Shown here: positions 23,917-35,747 of the stretch, piece by piece
Position numbering within the stretch: position 1 is the first letter of the stretch
Layout of the letters: every line of letters starts with the position of its first letter
NCBI GenBank assembly: GCA_965649825.1
Contig: OZ287703.1
Span: forward strand, 1,054,001 to 1,118,000
DNA: 64,000 nucleotides
From: Penicillus capitatus
Lineage: Eukaryota > Chlorophyta
Direction: 5' to 3'
The notes under the pieces: generated by a model
The model's database searches: none
The model's input: the letters and a program-made list of their open reading frames with translations, nothing else
Told to the model about the DNA's origin: nothing
Made by a program: the position numbers and the translations under genes

Positions 23917-24772
23917 ATGATTCAAAAATCTTCGACTTACCTCCCGTTCGACGGCACCTGCAAATGCAGTCGCAACGGGGACACCACACTGATATTCGAC
24001 GACGGCACTTCCTTAAAAACGCATTCCGCTCTGTTGATAATAGCCTCTTCTGTTTTCGATTCGATGCTGACGGACTGTACAAAGACAAAGGAAGTGAGGC
24101 TCGGAAAAACATCTCGCGAGACGTGGGTCCACATCCTGAACTATCTTCATCCGGCCGCTTCCCTCGTTTTTGCACCCTTCAGTCCCGCTGATAATATCAC
24201 ACAACTGGTGAGTTCCTCGTTCTTTCGAAGACTGAAAGTTATGTGTGGTACCTAGACGGATCTTTTGGAACAGGCAAGGAAGTTCTCTCTGGCGTCGTTG
24301 TTAACCGTTCTAGACGATGTTCTGTGTACGAACCTTCCGACAGAACTGACATACACCCCTGTGCAAGAAAAGTCCACGAAATCCAATGGTTTAAAGCACC
24401 ATCATATCTATAACGTTATACTGCGATTTGAGTTGGAATTGCCGCGGGCCAGTGCAAAAGTCAATGCGAATCTCGTCAAGTATTTGAAGGATTTGCAGAG
24501 TCAGAGCTCCAACCAATGCAGCAATTGCAATAGAACATGCACCTCTCAAGGATACTGCAGCTATTGTTGCGGTACGTACAACCAATACGGTATTCCATCG
24601 TCCTCTCGACGAGTAAGATGACCTAAAATCACTCTGTTCTTACAATGTCCTATCTTAGAATCAGGCTACTACTGCTCAGGACCGGAAAAAATTTGCAGCG
24701 AACATCGTTAAAGACGGAAGTCATGACTTCTATAAGAAGCTCGTTGACGATTTGATCAACAACGTCTTGTGA
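23917..24772 (+). CDS. BTB/POZ protein 2 with C-terminal zinc ribbon
   Basis: Three exons. Exon 1 starts MIQKSSTYLPFDGTCKCSRNGD and carries the BTB fold (LKTHSALL, VFDSMLTDCTKTKE, SRETWVHILNYLHPA). An intron follows DNITQL (about 24209-24256). Exon 2 has the BACK-like helices (TDLLEQARKFSLASLLTVLD, YNVILRFELELP) and a four-cysteine ribbon (CSNCNRTC..QGYCSYCC). Intron 2 is 24613-24658. Exon 3 ends DFYKKLVDDLINNVL at the TGA at 24772. BTB proteins usually dimerise and act as adaptors for CUL3 ubiquitin ligases; that role here is inference. Its closest copy is gene 6 (35748-36611), with which it also shares about 0.8 kb of 3' flank. Confidence 0.85.
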
Positions 24773-26869
24773 TGTTGAACCCTACGCCGGATATGTCTTA
24801 CCATTGCATCCCAGTCTGCATCAATTTTTTGAGACATTGAGAATTTTGGAGTCTAAGCTGAGTTCTGATGTGCCAGTTTTTTGTCGGATTGTGAAAGCAC
24901 ACAATTACGTTGCTGGAATGATAAATCTGGTAGTGTGGGTGGATGTTTCGAAATGAAATTTTTGATGTCCATCGCCGTTACGTACGTATCTTCAGATCTC
25001 GCTAACTAATTCCCTGACATCCCAAAGCAGAGGATTCGTCTATGAGAAGAGTGGACCATAGAAAAGGTTCCTCGATCATCTCGATCGGTGCAGAACTTCA
25101 ATCTAGAGTGGTGTTAGATTTGATCCTGGAATCCATATAATGAATGTGCAGCTGTCCAAATAACGGCACATCGTTATTCTACATGCACAAGCAGGTCAGT
25201 GAGGAAGCCCTGGTGTATGAAGTAGATGAGAAGTACCGTGGATAAACCACAGATCTCAACTCCACTAATGATAGTAAGGTTGCTAATCAATAAAGTGGCA
25301 TTCCTGGATCCGTCGGAAAACGATATCTTTATCAATGAGTTCCAGCTGTTTTGTACCCCAAGATTCGATAGTTGACAACAAGATCGGTTATTCCCCTCGA
25401 AAACTGGATGGCTCACAGATTTCGAAATGTCAAGGACATCGACTACACGTAGGCTGTAGTATGTACTACTATCGAGACTCGAAACAGTGCCCATCGATCT
25501 CAAGCACAACAACGTAACTACTGAGACATAAGTTAAGATAGCATCACTTGCAGTTCATCAACGGGCTTTGCTTTAAACGTTGGATGTCCTGGGCAGTTTT
25601 GATTTGGCAGAACTGACAGAAGGTAACCGTATATAATGACGTGCATGCAGAGGAGAAACCTTCATTACTGTCAGGATAAGAAAGAGCAAACCTAAGGCAC
25701 CAAAAAACAATGCAGACGGCCATACGAGTCAACTTCAAGAACAAAAGACATACCAGTCTTTTTCGATCTTACTTTCTGGAAAATGGACCACCGCCAAACG
25801 CCAGGAACAACTAAGTATCTAGCCCCTTTCAGCAGCTACTATTGTGACGTCTGATCCGAAGGCAATTCGCTGCGTGAAAAGGCAGACTGCTAGCTCCAAA
25901 GAAGCGCGACTCGAAACTGGGATGTCTGCTTTTGTAGAATGTCCATTTGGGGCTGAACGATCGTCGAAGGACAGATGATTCCGAATTGGTTTACGTGAAG
26001 ACTGACAGCAATAGCTCTCCTCGGCAGATGATCCTATATGGGTCATGCTGAAGCATTCTCACTATTTAATGGAAACCCATATCATTTCATGCATACACAG
26101 CCTTATACTTCGATTCTAGTTAAGGTTCATTAGAGCATTCGATGGCATTCACGTACATTTTGTCAAGATTCTCCAGATCTGCCCTTATCGACGTTCGAGT
26201 GAGTTCAAAAGGGGATCTCCAAAATAACAGCCTGTCGAGAAGTGAATGTCAGCAAGAGTAAGTGCAGTTTTTAGGGAATGGTAGATCATATAAAAGCCTG
26301 CTTTTTACAGCGTTTGTGTGAGACAGCAGACATTATTGTGTTGCCGTTGTCCAGAGATCAAACAACCTGCTGCATAAGACAATCTGAAACAAAGAAACAA
26401 ACAATCATGTTATCGAATCGAGTGTGCAATCATTAGTCACCGGTCAAATCTAGACGTGTTAGGGTGACAGCAGCGGGATCAACAAGATGTCAATGCTAAT
26501 ACAAGACCTGCAGAAGGTATGAAGCTTTTGTCTAATTACCGCTTTCTACACCCAAACATGGACGGTTAATGAAACCGGCGCACTTCGAACGGATTAGTGA
26601 CGATTGAGCTGCTGCGACACGCTGTCGTTGTCAGTTGATGCGATTGATAAGTTGATTGGGGACTTCGAACTTCATTGTTGAAATTCGCGGAATACCATAC
26701 CGTCCTGGTCTCGAGTGTTCCTTCAGAGACGGAAAAGGTGAAGACGAAGAACAATAAAAACTCCGGTAACGTTTCATTGAGCACTTTCAACTTGGGACAC
26801 TGTCGAAAAGTGTCTCTTGTCATACGCCGACGACATTCTCAGCAAATATTTTCATTTAGGTCGCACGTG
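24773..26869. other. Duplicated, decayed 3' flank and intergenic region
   Basis: From 24773 to about 25550 the sequence matches the DNA downstream of BTB gene 6 (36612-37400), for example GTTGAACCCTACGCC near both starts. This shows one duplication unit containing the gene and its flank. From about 26050 to 26869 I see no gene. Confidence 0.65.
25505..26046 (-). pseudogene. Degenerate copy of the C-terminal TM region of the CBM20 gene
   Basis: The minus strand aligns with the last exons of the gene at 37365-39000. Words around GATC.TCTGCCGAGGAGAGC and GGACATTCTACAA correspond to GATGCGCCGAAGAGAGC and GGACACTCTACCA near 37800-37880. Frames are broken by stops and indels, and the CBM20 part is absent. 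Together with 24773-25500 it belongs to a block duplicated from the 36.6-37.9 kb region, or from a common ancestor of both. Confidence 0.6.
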
Positions 26870-27635
26870 ATGATGCACAACAGCCGCACACTGACTCAGT
26901 TCCCTTTCGATGGCAAGTGCGAATGTAGCCGCGGTGGCGACATCAGGCTGATTTTCGGCAGTGGCTTGTCTGTAACGACGCACTCCACGTTGCTGAAAAT
27001 GGCCTCTCCGATTTTCGATTCGATGCTCACGAATCGAGCGGAAATGAAAACAGTTGCAATGGAGAATACGTCGCACAAAACATGGGTGCAAATCCTAAAC
27101 TATCTCCATCCCGCTGGTTCATTTTCGTTTTCCGGCTTCGATCCGTTGCAACACATGAATAATCTTGTGAGTTGCTTTCCTATTAAACAACCTCTAGAGC
27201 CTGCTTGTAATGTAGACCGAGTTCCTGGAACAGGCAAGAAAGTTCGAGCTGAGATCGTTTGTTGCCTTTTTGGACGAAATGATCTCGTCCAAAGTTCCGG
27301 AAGAGATGTACAACGCCACAGTCTTCAATCATGTAAATCAGTTCTTCGATGTCCAAAGCATCGAAGAGCCGCGTATTCGTCTATACAGCATTGTCCTTCA
27401 GTTTGAACTCGAGTTGCCCCAGAGCACTGAACGAGTCCGCAAGCACCTTGTTAGATATCTCAAGTTCTTTAACAAATCAGGAACTATTTACACAGATTTA
27501 TGCACCGATTATAGGCTTGGCGCGCGACACAATCCTTGTCCTCGGAAAGAAGCCATAACAGTTACGCTGAAGAACGCCAGTTTTGAGTTTTACAAAAAGT
27601 TGATGGAAGAAATAATCGGCGTATGTCTCACATAA
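26870..27635 (+). CDS. BTB/POZ protein 3, no zinc ribbon
   Basis: Starts MMHNSRTLTQFPFDGKCECSR at 26870; a short upstream exon is possible, because TTTTCATTTAG just before looks like an acceptor. Exon 1 covers the BTB fold (TTHSTLLKMASPIFDSML) and ends at MNNL, followed by a GT-AG intron of about 27166-27213. The second exon (TEFLEQARKFELRSFVAFLD, YSIVLQFELELPQS, FEFYKKLMEEIIG) reads through to the stop at 27635. Unlike genes 2, 4, 5 and 6 there is no second intron and no cysteine ribbon, so it resembles gene 1 in form. Confidence 0.82.
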
Positions 27636-30600
27636 TACTGTTCGTGTTTTTGTTGTGTCTTGATTATTTCGTAACCCTTGTGTTTATTAAGAGGACAAAT
27701 CTTGCATCTAAAGACAATCCTGGATGTTTAACAAATCATCCTTACATTTATAACGTCGATAAACTTGCACGGTGGACCAAAAGAATTGAACGACGAAGCT
27801 GACTGCGATGCATCATTGAGTGACAATGACGTTAGCGAGACCCTGTTAAGGATGGTGACGTTTTGCATCAATCTCACCCCCTTTTGTAACCGTTCGATAC
27901 GCTATAAACGCGTCGAGGAAGGGAAAAGCAAAAAATCGGTTTACAAAAAGAACTAAAGAGTTTGCATAAACCAAGTAACAAGCAGACTAGGAGGCGTCAA
28001 AACGTGCGCAGATACGACACAACAAACACAGAAAAATCGATAAGATGCTAAAAAACCCCAATAGACAGAGAGTAAACTCCTAGGGCTGTCTGGAGAACGA
28101 TGAAGTCTTCCAGAGCTTGAAACGGAACTTCCTCACGAGCTTCTGCGTAACCGAAGGTCCTCAAGTGCTCTGCCACAAGTTTCCCTCCGTGGTTAGTTGA
28201 CTCTCTGTTTTTTTATTTTAGATCGTCGAGTCCCTGGCTCAGTTGTCTTTTCAAAGTATTGTCATGATGATGAAGAGCAGGAGAAAACGATTCGGGAGAC
28301 GTCACTTTTGGGATCTTGTAAATAACTATCGAAAACACGGAGTCGGGAGACGCGCTAACGACGACGCAAATGAACGGTCAAGTGATAGCACGGGAATACG
28401 AGAATGTTTACAACAGGAATGTCAACCTTGAATACCCACGGTGGTTGTGAGTTCCCTAACCATACTAGTCAACCATCGAGAACTCCAACGCTTGTTCGAC
28501 AACCATCGCCCTATTGTTATGAGGAAGTTGGCTGGGAGGCTAGCACCCGTCCCGTCTAATGGTCAGAGCGCCGAGGCGTTTACCATGAAATCGAACCGCT
28601 TCCAACGGCTACAACGGATTGGGCACTACATTTCCAACAGTCACATCCTCGCTAGAGATGTCACTGCCACATCAAAAAATTGAGGATGATGGATCTACTG
28701 TGTAGTCATGCTTTTGTGTGAAAGTCACATCATCTGCCTCGATTCTGAAGGGTTCTGTTCTTGAAGAGGCGCTTAACGTCTTGTCAGGGACTCAACAGAT
28801 CTGTGAGGTCTTGTCACATCCTACGTGTAAAAGAGCGCATTCTGTGTAGAAAGAACCTTGCTGTGTAAAGCTGAAAAACCTCCCGCTTTACAATCTCTTT
28901 AACGCAGCGCCTCCGCGTGACATGTGTCAATTGACTAAGGATCTTTTGGCGTCCACGTTCGTTGAGTGCGCGACAAGGGACATGACGACGACATGACGTT
29001 AAACATGACGTCATGCGGCATTATAAAAGGAAGGTTTGAAGAACAATCATCGTATCTTGTAAAAGGCTTGTTTTGTTTCGGCGTTTACGTCTTAGCACAT
29101 ATCAAAATGGTTTCGGAGCTACGAATCTCGAAGATGGACCGTGATGAGTTAACGTCCCTCAAATCCGCAGCTCTCGTAGAAGACGATTACCGCCCTAATG
29201 TCAAGTACATGGTATAAAGACTAGAGCCTAGGTCCCCGGCATTTGACCTATTAAGACAAGTGATTGAAAGAGTCGAACCACACTTCAGTTCGCAAGCTGC
29301 TTTTAAAGCGACTTTCTCTGGACCCTTGGCTACAATGTACGCCTTTCACGGTGCCGAAGATGGAAGAAAAGTGGCGCGTCGTATAAGAGCTCGTGGTGGG
29401 TTCATGTTCCACGCTTATTTTATCGGCGGAGGAACCATTAGGCAGAATGGCAAGGACGAAGGGTGAAACGTGATTGGACTTTGTGGACCGATAACGCGCC
29501 ACGTTTATGACAACGACAGCATCAAGGGAAACACAAGAGAAAACGCTGTACACAAAGATGCCAGCCAGCCTCCTGAAGCTGATGCCCCCTGCCATCAATA
29601 ACCACCGTAGGGGACATGAGCACAGTTCTCAGGAATGCAATCGTTTGCCAGGTTTAAAATATGCAGATTCATTCCTTTGAGATTGATACCCGCGAACCGG
29701 TTCTCTTTGCCTATCGAGAAGAACAAAAACGGTTCGCTCCGATGTAGTGTCAATCAAGCAAAAGTCAGAGGCCGGCGAATTAAACTTCGAAAATGGGATA
29801 TGCAAGAACGCAAGCAAACACTTGTTTAGTGAAACATATCATGCTTTGGTAGTTGTGCCTCAAATCGACACTCTTGTGAAGCCCAATGTGACGAATTAAC
29901 GCTGCCGATTAAGCCATACCTTTGGCTACTGAGTCGATATTCTTAAACTGATCGATACGTGTTAATCAGACGACGGTGCTTTGGTCAAATTCTAGTTTAA
30001 TCTTACGATCACTTGTGTGCAAAACACGAATAACCTTGGATGGCCTCAAATGATTGGCTGATGTTCGTTTCCACCAATCGGGTTTTTAGATTGTGGGAGT
30101 TACGTACGTCACTCTTTAAGTTTTCGTTCCTTTTTTGGATGGCCGATAAGATCAAACATTCGATAGATTTAAGAAGTTTATTTCTTAGTTTTTAGGCTTT
30201 TGCTAATCAAAAGATCGTCTGTTTATTAAAATGGTCTTTTTTACGTACAACAACGAAGTTGTTCGAAGAGCTCTTCGAGGGTGTCGTAGGTCGACCTTTA
30301 AAAGCTTTACTGGGTTTGGTCAAGTCGCGGCCTAAACGCTCACAATACCAACAGGTTTAGCTTGGTGAACGTAAGCCGGCATTTGAGTAAGTAAGGTGGT
30401 CGTTTGGAAATGGAAGATATTGTTTTGCGGACACGGACGATATTTTGCTTCCTAAACCATAGACGTGTCAGCGAAACGCTTAACTGCTTAACCTGCTTGC
30501 CAAAAGCATTTCTTCTCAATCTTCTGGCTGATTATCGACTAGATTACTGGCGAACATATGTCTGCCGTAATGACCAAGTAGTCATAAATAGAACGCTTGT

Positions 30601-31600
30601 TGCGATAAGAGACATCTTAAGCAATAAGAAAGTGCTGCTTAGACTCCGTTGCCGAAAGAGTTTGCTATGGTAAGTGTGATCCAAAGCATTGGACATGAGG
30701 TTTCAGTTGCCCGTTTTGCAGCCATCTGTATGGTTAGCTCAGAGAAGGTTTCGTTTGTTTGTTTATACCATCACTGGGAGATACGAATATTAGTCTTATC
30801 GAATCGCATACTGATTGACATGAACTGCGGAGGTACGCTCCTTCTCGCATGGAGACAATAAATGAACCAAACAACTATGAACCTAAGGCCTTATCTCGTT
30901 CTCTAGTCGACGCTGGCTTTTTGATTCTAACTTTTTTTACCAAATGTAGAAGAAGATACTTTCAGTTAACTTGATATACGCTTTAGTGTCAAATAACTGT
31001 AGAAAAAGATCTAAAAGGAAAGCGTGACATGACTGCCCTGTTGTCCACACAAAGGCCCTGTGAGACGTTCGAGGGTTTCGGAATTCTCTGCGTAGTGAAA
31101 AGATTCTTAGGAGTTCCTTTGCGTCTGTCGTTTGTCCAGGAAGAAAGGCGCTTTTTGAAACAGAAGAGGAGATTGACTGTTCCACAAGGAGAATGGCGAA
31201 GCACTGCTGACCCGGAAACGTATTCGACAGACTTCGCCGTTTCTCGTTTGTATTCACCACGCACTTTTGAATGCCTTGGAAATCAGTCGCACGTCCGCAC
31301 TCCCGAACTCTGAACAAACCTACAAAGATTCCGTCGTCACGGCATATCTACTCGGATCTTTCAGTATTATCAGATACTGCACAGTCTGCATTTTCAAGCG
31401 GTCACGATCTTTCAGTTTTGAAGGATGACCGACACGAGATTGTCGAACTGTACGCATGTCTTGTCAAGCGGACGCACCTCGACGTCCAGATACGATTTGG
31501 GCAGGATAATGGAACGGTGCGTAAACCTTCAATGAAGAACCGCATCTACACATTACTCTGTGGGAAGACTTTTTCTATTACGAAGTCGACGTTCTGATTG
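27636..31600. other. Long gene-poor interval
   Basis: No supported gene in about 4 kb. Plus-strand ORFs at 28243-28431, 28966-29217 and 29260-29466 have a protein-like composition (for example RVEPHFSSQAAFKATF) and could be relics of one gene. I recognise no domain. The stretch at about 31155-31290 resembles the 5' flank at about 17690-17800. Confidence 0.45.
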
Positions 31601-31609
31601 TCCTGGCCG

Positions 31610-32870
31610 TGCAATGGCTAACGTTAACGTCTCTTCTGCGGCGAACTCTTCGCCACCGTCATGTTTTTCGTTCGACGGGACCTGCGAGTGCATCCGTGGT
31701 GGCGATTCATAATTACGATTGACTGTAACTCGTCCGTAAAACCGTACTCCGCCTTGCCGAAGATGGCTATCATGTCTGTGATTCGATATCTGCGCACGAC
31801 GAACCAAATTCTGAAACTGCTCGAATGGCTCCTAAAGAAATACTTTCTTCACACAGAGCTTCTCCCAGAAAACGCCAGAGACGTTGCGTCTCCGGATCAG
31901 ATTGAAGTCCAGCTCGCGAATCACTTTGATCTTGCCCTCCCTGCGAATCTGCTGGATCATGGCCGACACTTTACGACGCTTCCAACGTTGGAAACGGCGC
32001 CGCCGCAAAGGTTTTCGACTGTGAATACATCATTCGCAGATACGGCCATTTCTACACTGGATGCGAAAAAGGAATCGACGTCTTCTTCTTAGTGTCCAGG
32101 AAAAAGATCTATCCGTCGGGAGCGCTGCATTATTTCAAGAGCAAAGTTGAGCATGAGAGGATGCTGTGTGGTAGCTGACGCTGCTGCAGCGAGGACACGT
32201 GATTTTTCAGTCTGCGGTTTGGAGAAGACTTTGAAACTGTTCTATGGAGATACGAAGTTCAGTAAATTGAACGCAGCTTCCGCCGCCTATGCATTCGACG
32301 TCGATCTCAGAAATCCAATTCTTCGGCTACAACAAATTCGAGAAATACAGCGCTGCGGAAGTCATTCAGTCGCGCAACATTTTTTTCTTCCAGGCGAATG
32401 CCAAAAACCTCAACAGTCGGTAGAAAGGTCGAAACAGCGTCACCTGGATATCCGTCAAGAAGAAGACTTCTACATTCGCGAATTCGGTCAAGCCGACATC
32501 GTGTTTCCTGGAATTCATGTCGCGAAGACGTTTAATGCCGTCAACAAGAAAACCGCAAAGAACGACTGCGTTGACGGAGCGTTTGTAGGACCAAATCCGA
32601 CACTGAATTCCTTGAGCTTCATCCTAAAAGCTGAAACAAAGGACCGACACATGAAAGACAGGGACGAGGATTGACGTAGTTCATAGAGTTGCTACTCTTT
32701 CGCTCGGTTCTGGAGCCGTGATTGGCAACTTCTTTCTTAGATGCGAAAAACGACTGGCGTTGGTTGACCAGAGGTGGGTGCTTTCATGAGAGTTATCATC
32801 GATGGTGACAGCGAAGTACTGCACGTCAACCTTGGATGACGTTGACAGACAACAAGATTTTCCGCCTATA
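31610..32870 (+). pseudogene. Chimeric BTB / patatin pseudogene
   Basis: It begins as a BTB gene (FSFDGTCECIRGGD at about 31665, then stops and indels through a recognisable THS..LPKMA region). Near 31795 it switches abruptly to patatin sequence (TNQILKLLEWLLKKYFLH, matching residues 94-110 of the 21.8-kb gene). The nucleophile elbow GVSGG is destroyed by frameshift and substitution (ESAGSW in the next frame). Further pieces follow: FYGDTKFSKLNAASAAYAFDVDLRNP at about 32235-32320, DFYIREFGQADIVFPG, VDGAFVGPNPTLNS and ATLSLGSGAVIGNF, in shifting frames. The DGGGLR motif is missing because the junction lies downstream of it. No functional product is likely. Confidence 0.85.
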
Positions 32871-32959
32871 GGACTCATCACCAAGCTTTGCCTTTGCGCA
32901 GTTACAGTTGGCTGTGCGTTCTTTTCGACGGTTCGTTCACTTCTTCTAAAAGATTCTCG

Positions 32960-33718
32960 ATGAATTGCAACTGTCCAGTCTATTTTCCTTTTGACAGCAG
33001 TTGCACACTCAGCCGCGGCGGCGACACGACACTCGTGTTTGATGACGGCACCTTGTTGAAAACACACGCCGCTTTACTGAAGATAGCCTCTCCTATCTTC
33101 AACTCGATGCTGGCGGACTGCACACAGACGAAATCGATTACATTGAAGAATACCTCTCGCGAGACGTGGGTACATATTTTGAACCATTTCCATCCAGCGG
33201 CGTTACTCGTTTTCACAACCTTTGATCCCGTTGGAACTATTGATCAGCTGGTAAGGAAATGTCTCTCGAATGGTTTGAAATGACGCATGTTATTCAGGCT
33301 GATCTTCTAGAACAGGCAAGAAAGTTCTCTCTGGAATCGTTGTTTGTTTTTATGGATCGCGCGATGTCTTCGAATTTTCCGTCGCAGATAACTTCTCATC
33401 TCGAAAACCCACGCATCCGTCTCCACAATCTTGTTCTCCGTTTTGAGTGCGATTTGCCAATGACGAGAGAAAAAGTCAAGACTAATGTTGTTGAGTGCTT
33501 GAAGAATGCTGGTCGAAAGTGCGCCTACTGTGGAAAATCACGCAACCAGGTTTCAACTTATCAAGTGAGGAATTTCAACATTCTGTCTTTTTCAAGGCGT
33601 CTTGTTTCATCGTTAGTCTACTCAGACCCTAAAGAGACTTGCGCTGGAGAGCGTCGAAGACGGCAGTCACGATTTCTACAAAGATCTCGTTAAGGATCTG
33701 ATCAACATTGTATTATAA
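32960..33718 (+). CDS. BTB/POZ protein 4
   Basis: Starts MNCNCPVYFPFDSSCTLSRGGD at 32960. BTB exon with LKTHAALLKIASPIFNSMLADC and SRETWVHILNHFHPA; intron about 33251-33297; helical exon (ADLLEQARKFSLESLFVFMD, LHNLVLRFECDLP) ending in a shortened cysteine motif (CAYCGKS only). A second GT-AG intron (about 33566-33617) leads to the last exon, DGSHDFYKDLVKDLINIVL, with the TAA at 33718. It lies immediately downstream of the chimeric pseudogene and may be fused to its transcript. The ribbon keeps only the first CxxC pair, so zinc binding is doubtful. Confidence 0.83.
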
Positions 33719-34349
33719 CCATGTACATCTTTGGAACCTGTTGCCAACACTTCTCAAGACTTGCACTTTGCAAGAGTCTTTAGAGCATTTGGGTGTCAAT
33801 AACATATCGTCCTGCCTGATATATAAGACGTCTTCTTGCTGAATTGTGTCAGGACACAATCTCCACCGTCGAAACGATGAGTTCGGTGCTGCTGCTGTGT
33901 TTCGAGAATCTGGATTTCTAATATGCATCATTGGCAGGCAATAGTAGGCGTTTACTACGACAAATTCTCACGAGCTACTCGATCGTGACTTCGAAAGGAA
34001 AAGTATTGGCTTATAGAGAGAGAGCGAACAACAGAGATCTTAGCTCTCAGCCTTTGATCACTTGAATACCTGTAAGCTTCAACATCGAGTAGCATCGATG
34101 CGCCTAGCATAACTGCCCGTGCAGAATTTAGCAAACAAAGGAGTAAGACACGCCACTGTCGTGTGTCATGCAACGGGGATTGTAAATCTGACAAGACAAG
34201 ACAGACGAGACAGAACAAAGAATGGCGTTACTGACGGCAAACTACACCTGAAGGTTTGCGTCATTTCGCGCGAACTTCCCGTACACGTCAGCTTGTTAGC
34301 CTCTGCTATTTCCTGACGACGTTCGTCTCAACGCGGAGATCGAGACACT
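33719..34349. other. Intergenic; carries the duplicated promoter-proximal block
   Basis: From about 34050 to 34320 the sequence closely matches about 35450-35720, the flank of the next BTB gene, including CAACATCGAGTA / CAACGTCGAGTA and TGTAAATCTGACAAGACA. It is a duplicated 5' region; no coding potential is seen. Confidence 0.7.
34050..34320 (+). repeat. Duplicated 5' flank of BTB gene 5
   Basis: Direct-repeat partner of 35450-35720. Both end about 30 bp before a BTB start codon, so the block probably contains the promoter and 5' UTR. The copies differ by scattered substitutions and small indels. Confidence 0.75.
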
Positions 34350-35158
34350 ATGATAAAAAAGCCTTCGACTTATTTCCCGTTCGATGGCGCCTGCAGCTGC
34401 AGCCGTGGTGGTGACATCACATTGACATTCGAAGACCGGTCTTCCTTGAAAACGCACTCCGCTGTCTTGAAGATGGCCTCTTCTGTCTTCGACTCGATGT
34501 TCACAGACTGTACAAAGACGAAGGAACTGACCCTCGAGAAGACATCTCGCGAGACGTGGGTTCACATTCTGAACCACCTACATCCTGCCGCAACACTTCT
34601 TTTCTCGACTTTCAATCCAGACGATTATGTCGATCAACTGGTAAGGGATTTGTTTCTGGATAGAGAAAATCGTGTCCCTGTCTAGATGGGTCTTCTGGAG
34701 CAAGCAAGGAAGTTCTCTCTGGCATCATTGTTAATTGTTCTAGACGATGTCCTGTGTATGAACCTGCCAGCACAACTGACATACACCCCTGTTCAAGAAA
34801 AATCCACTGAATCCAATGATTCAACGCACCATCATATCTATAACGTTATACTTCGATTCGAGTTGGAATTGCCTCAGACCAGCTCGAAAGTTAGTGCGAA
34901 TCTCGTTCAGTATTTGAAGAGTTTTCGGAGTCAGAGCTCTAACCGAGCAAGCGGCCACTGTGGACTTACCTACAATTACGATCAATACTCCTCTATGCAA
35001 CAAGTGAGAGTCATCTAGAATCACTCTTGAGTCATGATGCACTGTTTTAGAGACAGAATCCTCATCTCCAAAAGAAATTCGCAAAAGACATCATTAAAAG
35101 TGGAAGTCCTGACTTCTGTAAGAAGCTCATTGATGATCTGATCGACAACGTTCTTTGA
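34350..35158 (+). CDS. BTB/POZ protein 5 with degenerate ribbon
   Basis: Start MIKKPSTYFPFDGACSCSRGGD at 34350. BTB core with LKTHSAVLKMASSVFDSMFTDC and TSRETWVHILNHLHPA; intron of about 34639-34684 ending in CTAG; then GLLEQARKFSLASLLIVLDD and YNVILRFELELPQ. Where genes 2 and 6 have four or more ribbon cysteines, this copy has only HCGLTYNYD, so the ribbon is lost. A second intron (about 35005-35051) and a last exon, SPDFCKKLIDDLIDNVL, end at the TGA at 35158. It is nearly identical to genes 2 and 6 in exon 1, indicating recent duplication. Confidence 0.85.
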
Positions 35159-35747
35159 TTTTGAAGCCATAACGAATGTGCCTCAACCATTTCCCGACAA
35201 CTGCAGCAATCCTTTCTAAAGCATCAGGAATTTTGGAGCTTAAGGCGAGTTCTGATACACCGGTGCTTTTGCACTGGAATGTTGAAAGATACAATTGCGT
35301 TGTTGAAAGACAAGTTTACGAATCTCTAACATCCAACGCCGCCACATAGTTTTATGCTTTCCCATACAATGTTCCTTTTCCATTTCTTTTGACTTCTCGA
35401 CGTAGAGAATTCGCTTGCCTGTGAGTAGAGTGGACTACAGTGATCTTAGTTGCATAGCCTTAAATCAGTTGAATACCTGCAAGCTTCAACGTCGAGTAAT
35501 CTCGATGCGCCTAGCATACCCGCCCGCACAGAATGTAGCAAACAAAGGAGTAAGGAATGCCATCGCCTAAAACATGCAACGGGCATTGTAAATCTGACAA
35601 GACAGATGCGACAGAACAGAGGACGTGTTTGGCGGCAAACTACATCTGAATTTGCGTTACCTCACGCGAACTGTCTGTACACATCGGCTTGTTGATAGTG
35701 TTTGCTATTTCTCGGCGAGTTTGCCTTAGCACGGGGATCCAGACATT
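35159..35747. other. Intergenic; second copy of the duplicated 5' block
   Basis: Holds the repeat 35450-35720 described for 34050-34320. The part just after gene 5 (35159-35400) is a diverged relative of the 3' flanks of genes 2 and 6. No gene seen. Confidence 0.65.
35450..35720 (+). repeat. Duplicated 5' flank of BTB gene 6
   Basis: Direct-repeat partner of 34050-34320, again ending about 30 bp before the start codon. It supports a tandem duplication that created genes 5 and 6. Confidence 0.75.

Noticed and set aside
29251-29598. Minus-strand 115-aa ORF and plus-strand 29260-29466 ORF as genes
   Set aside because: They overlap each other on opposite strands, neither has a known motif or splice support, and the region is gene-poor.
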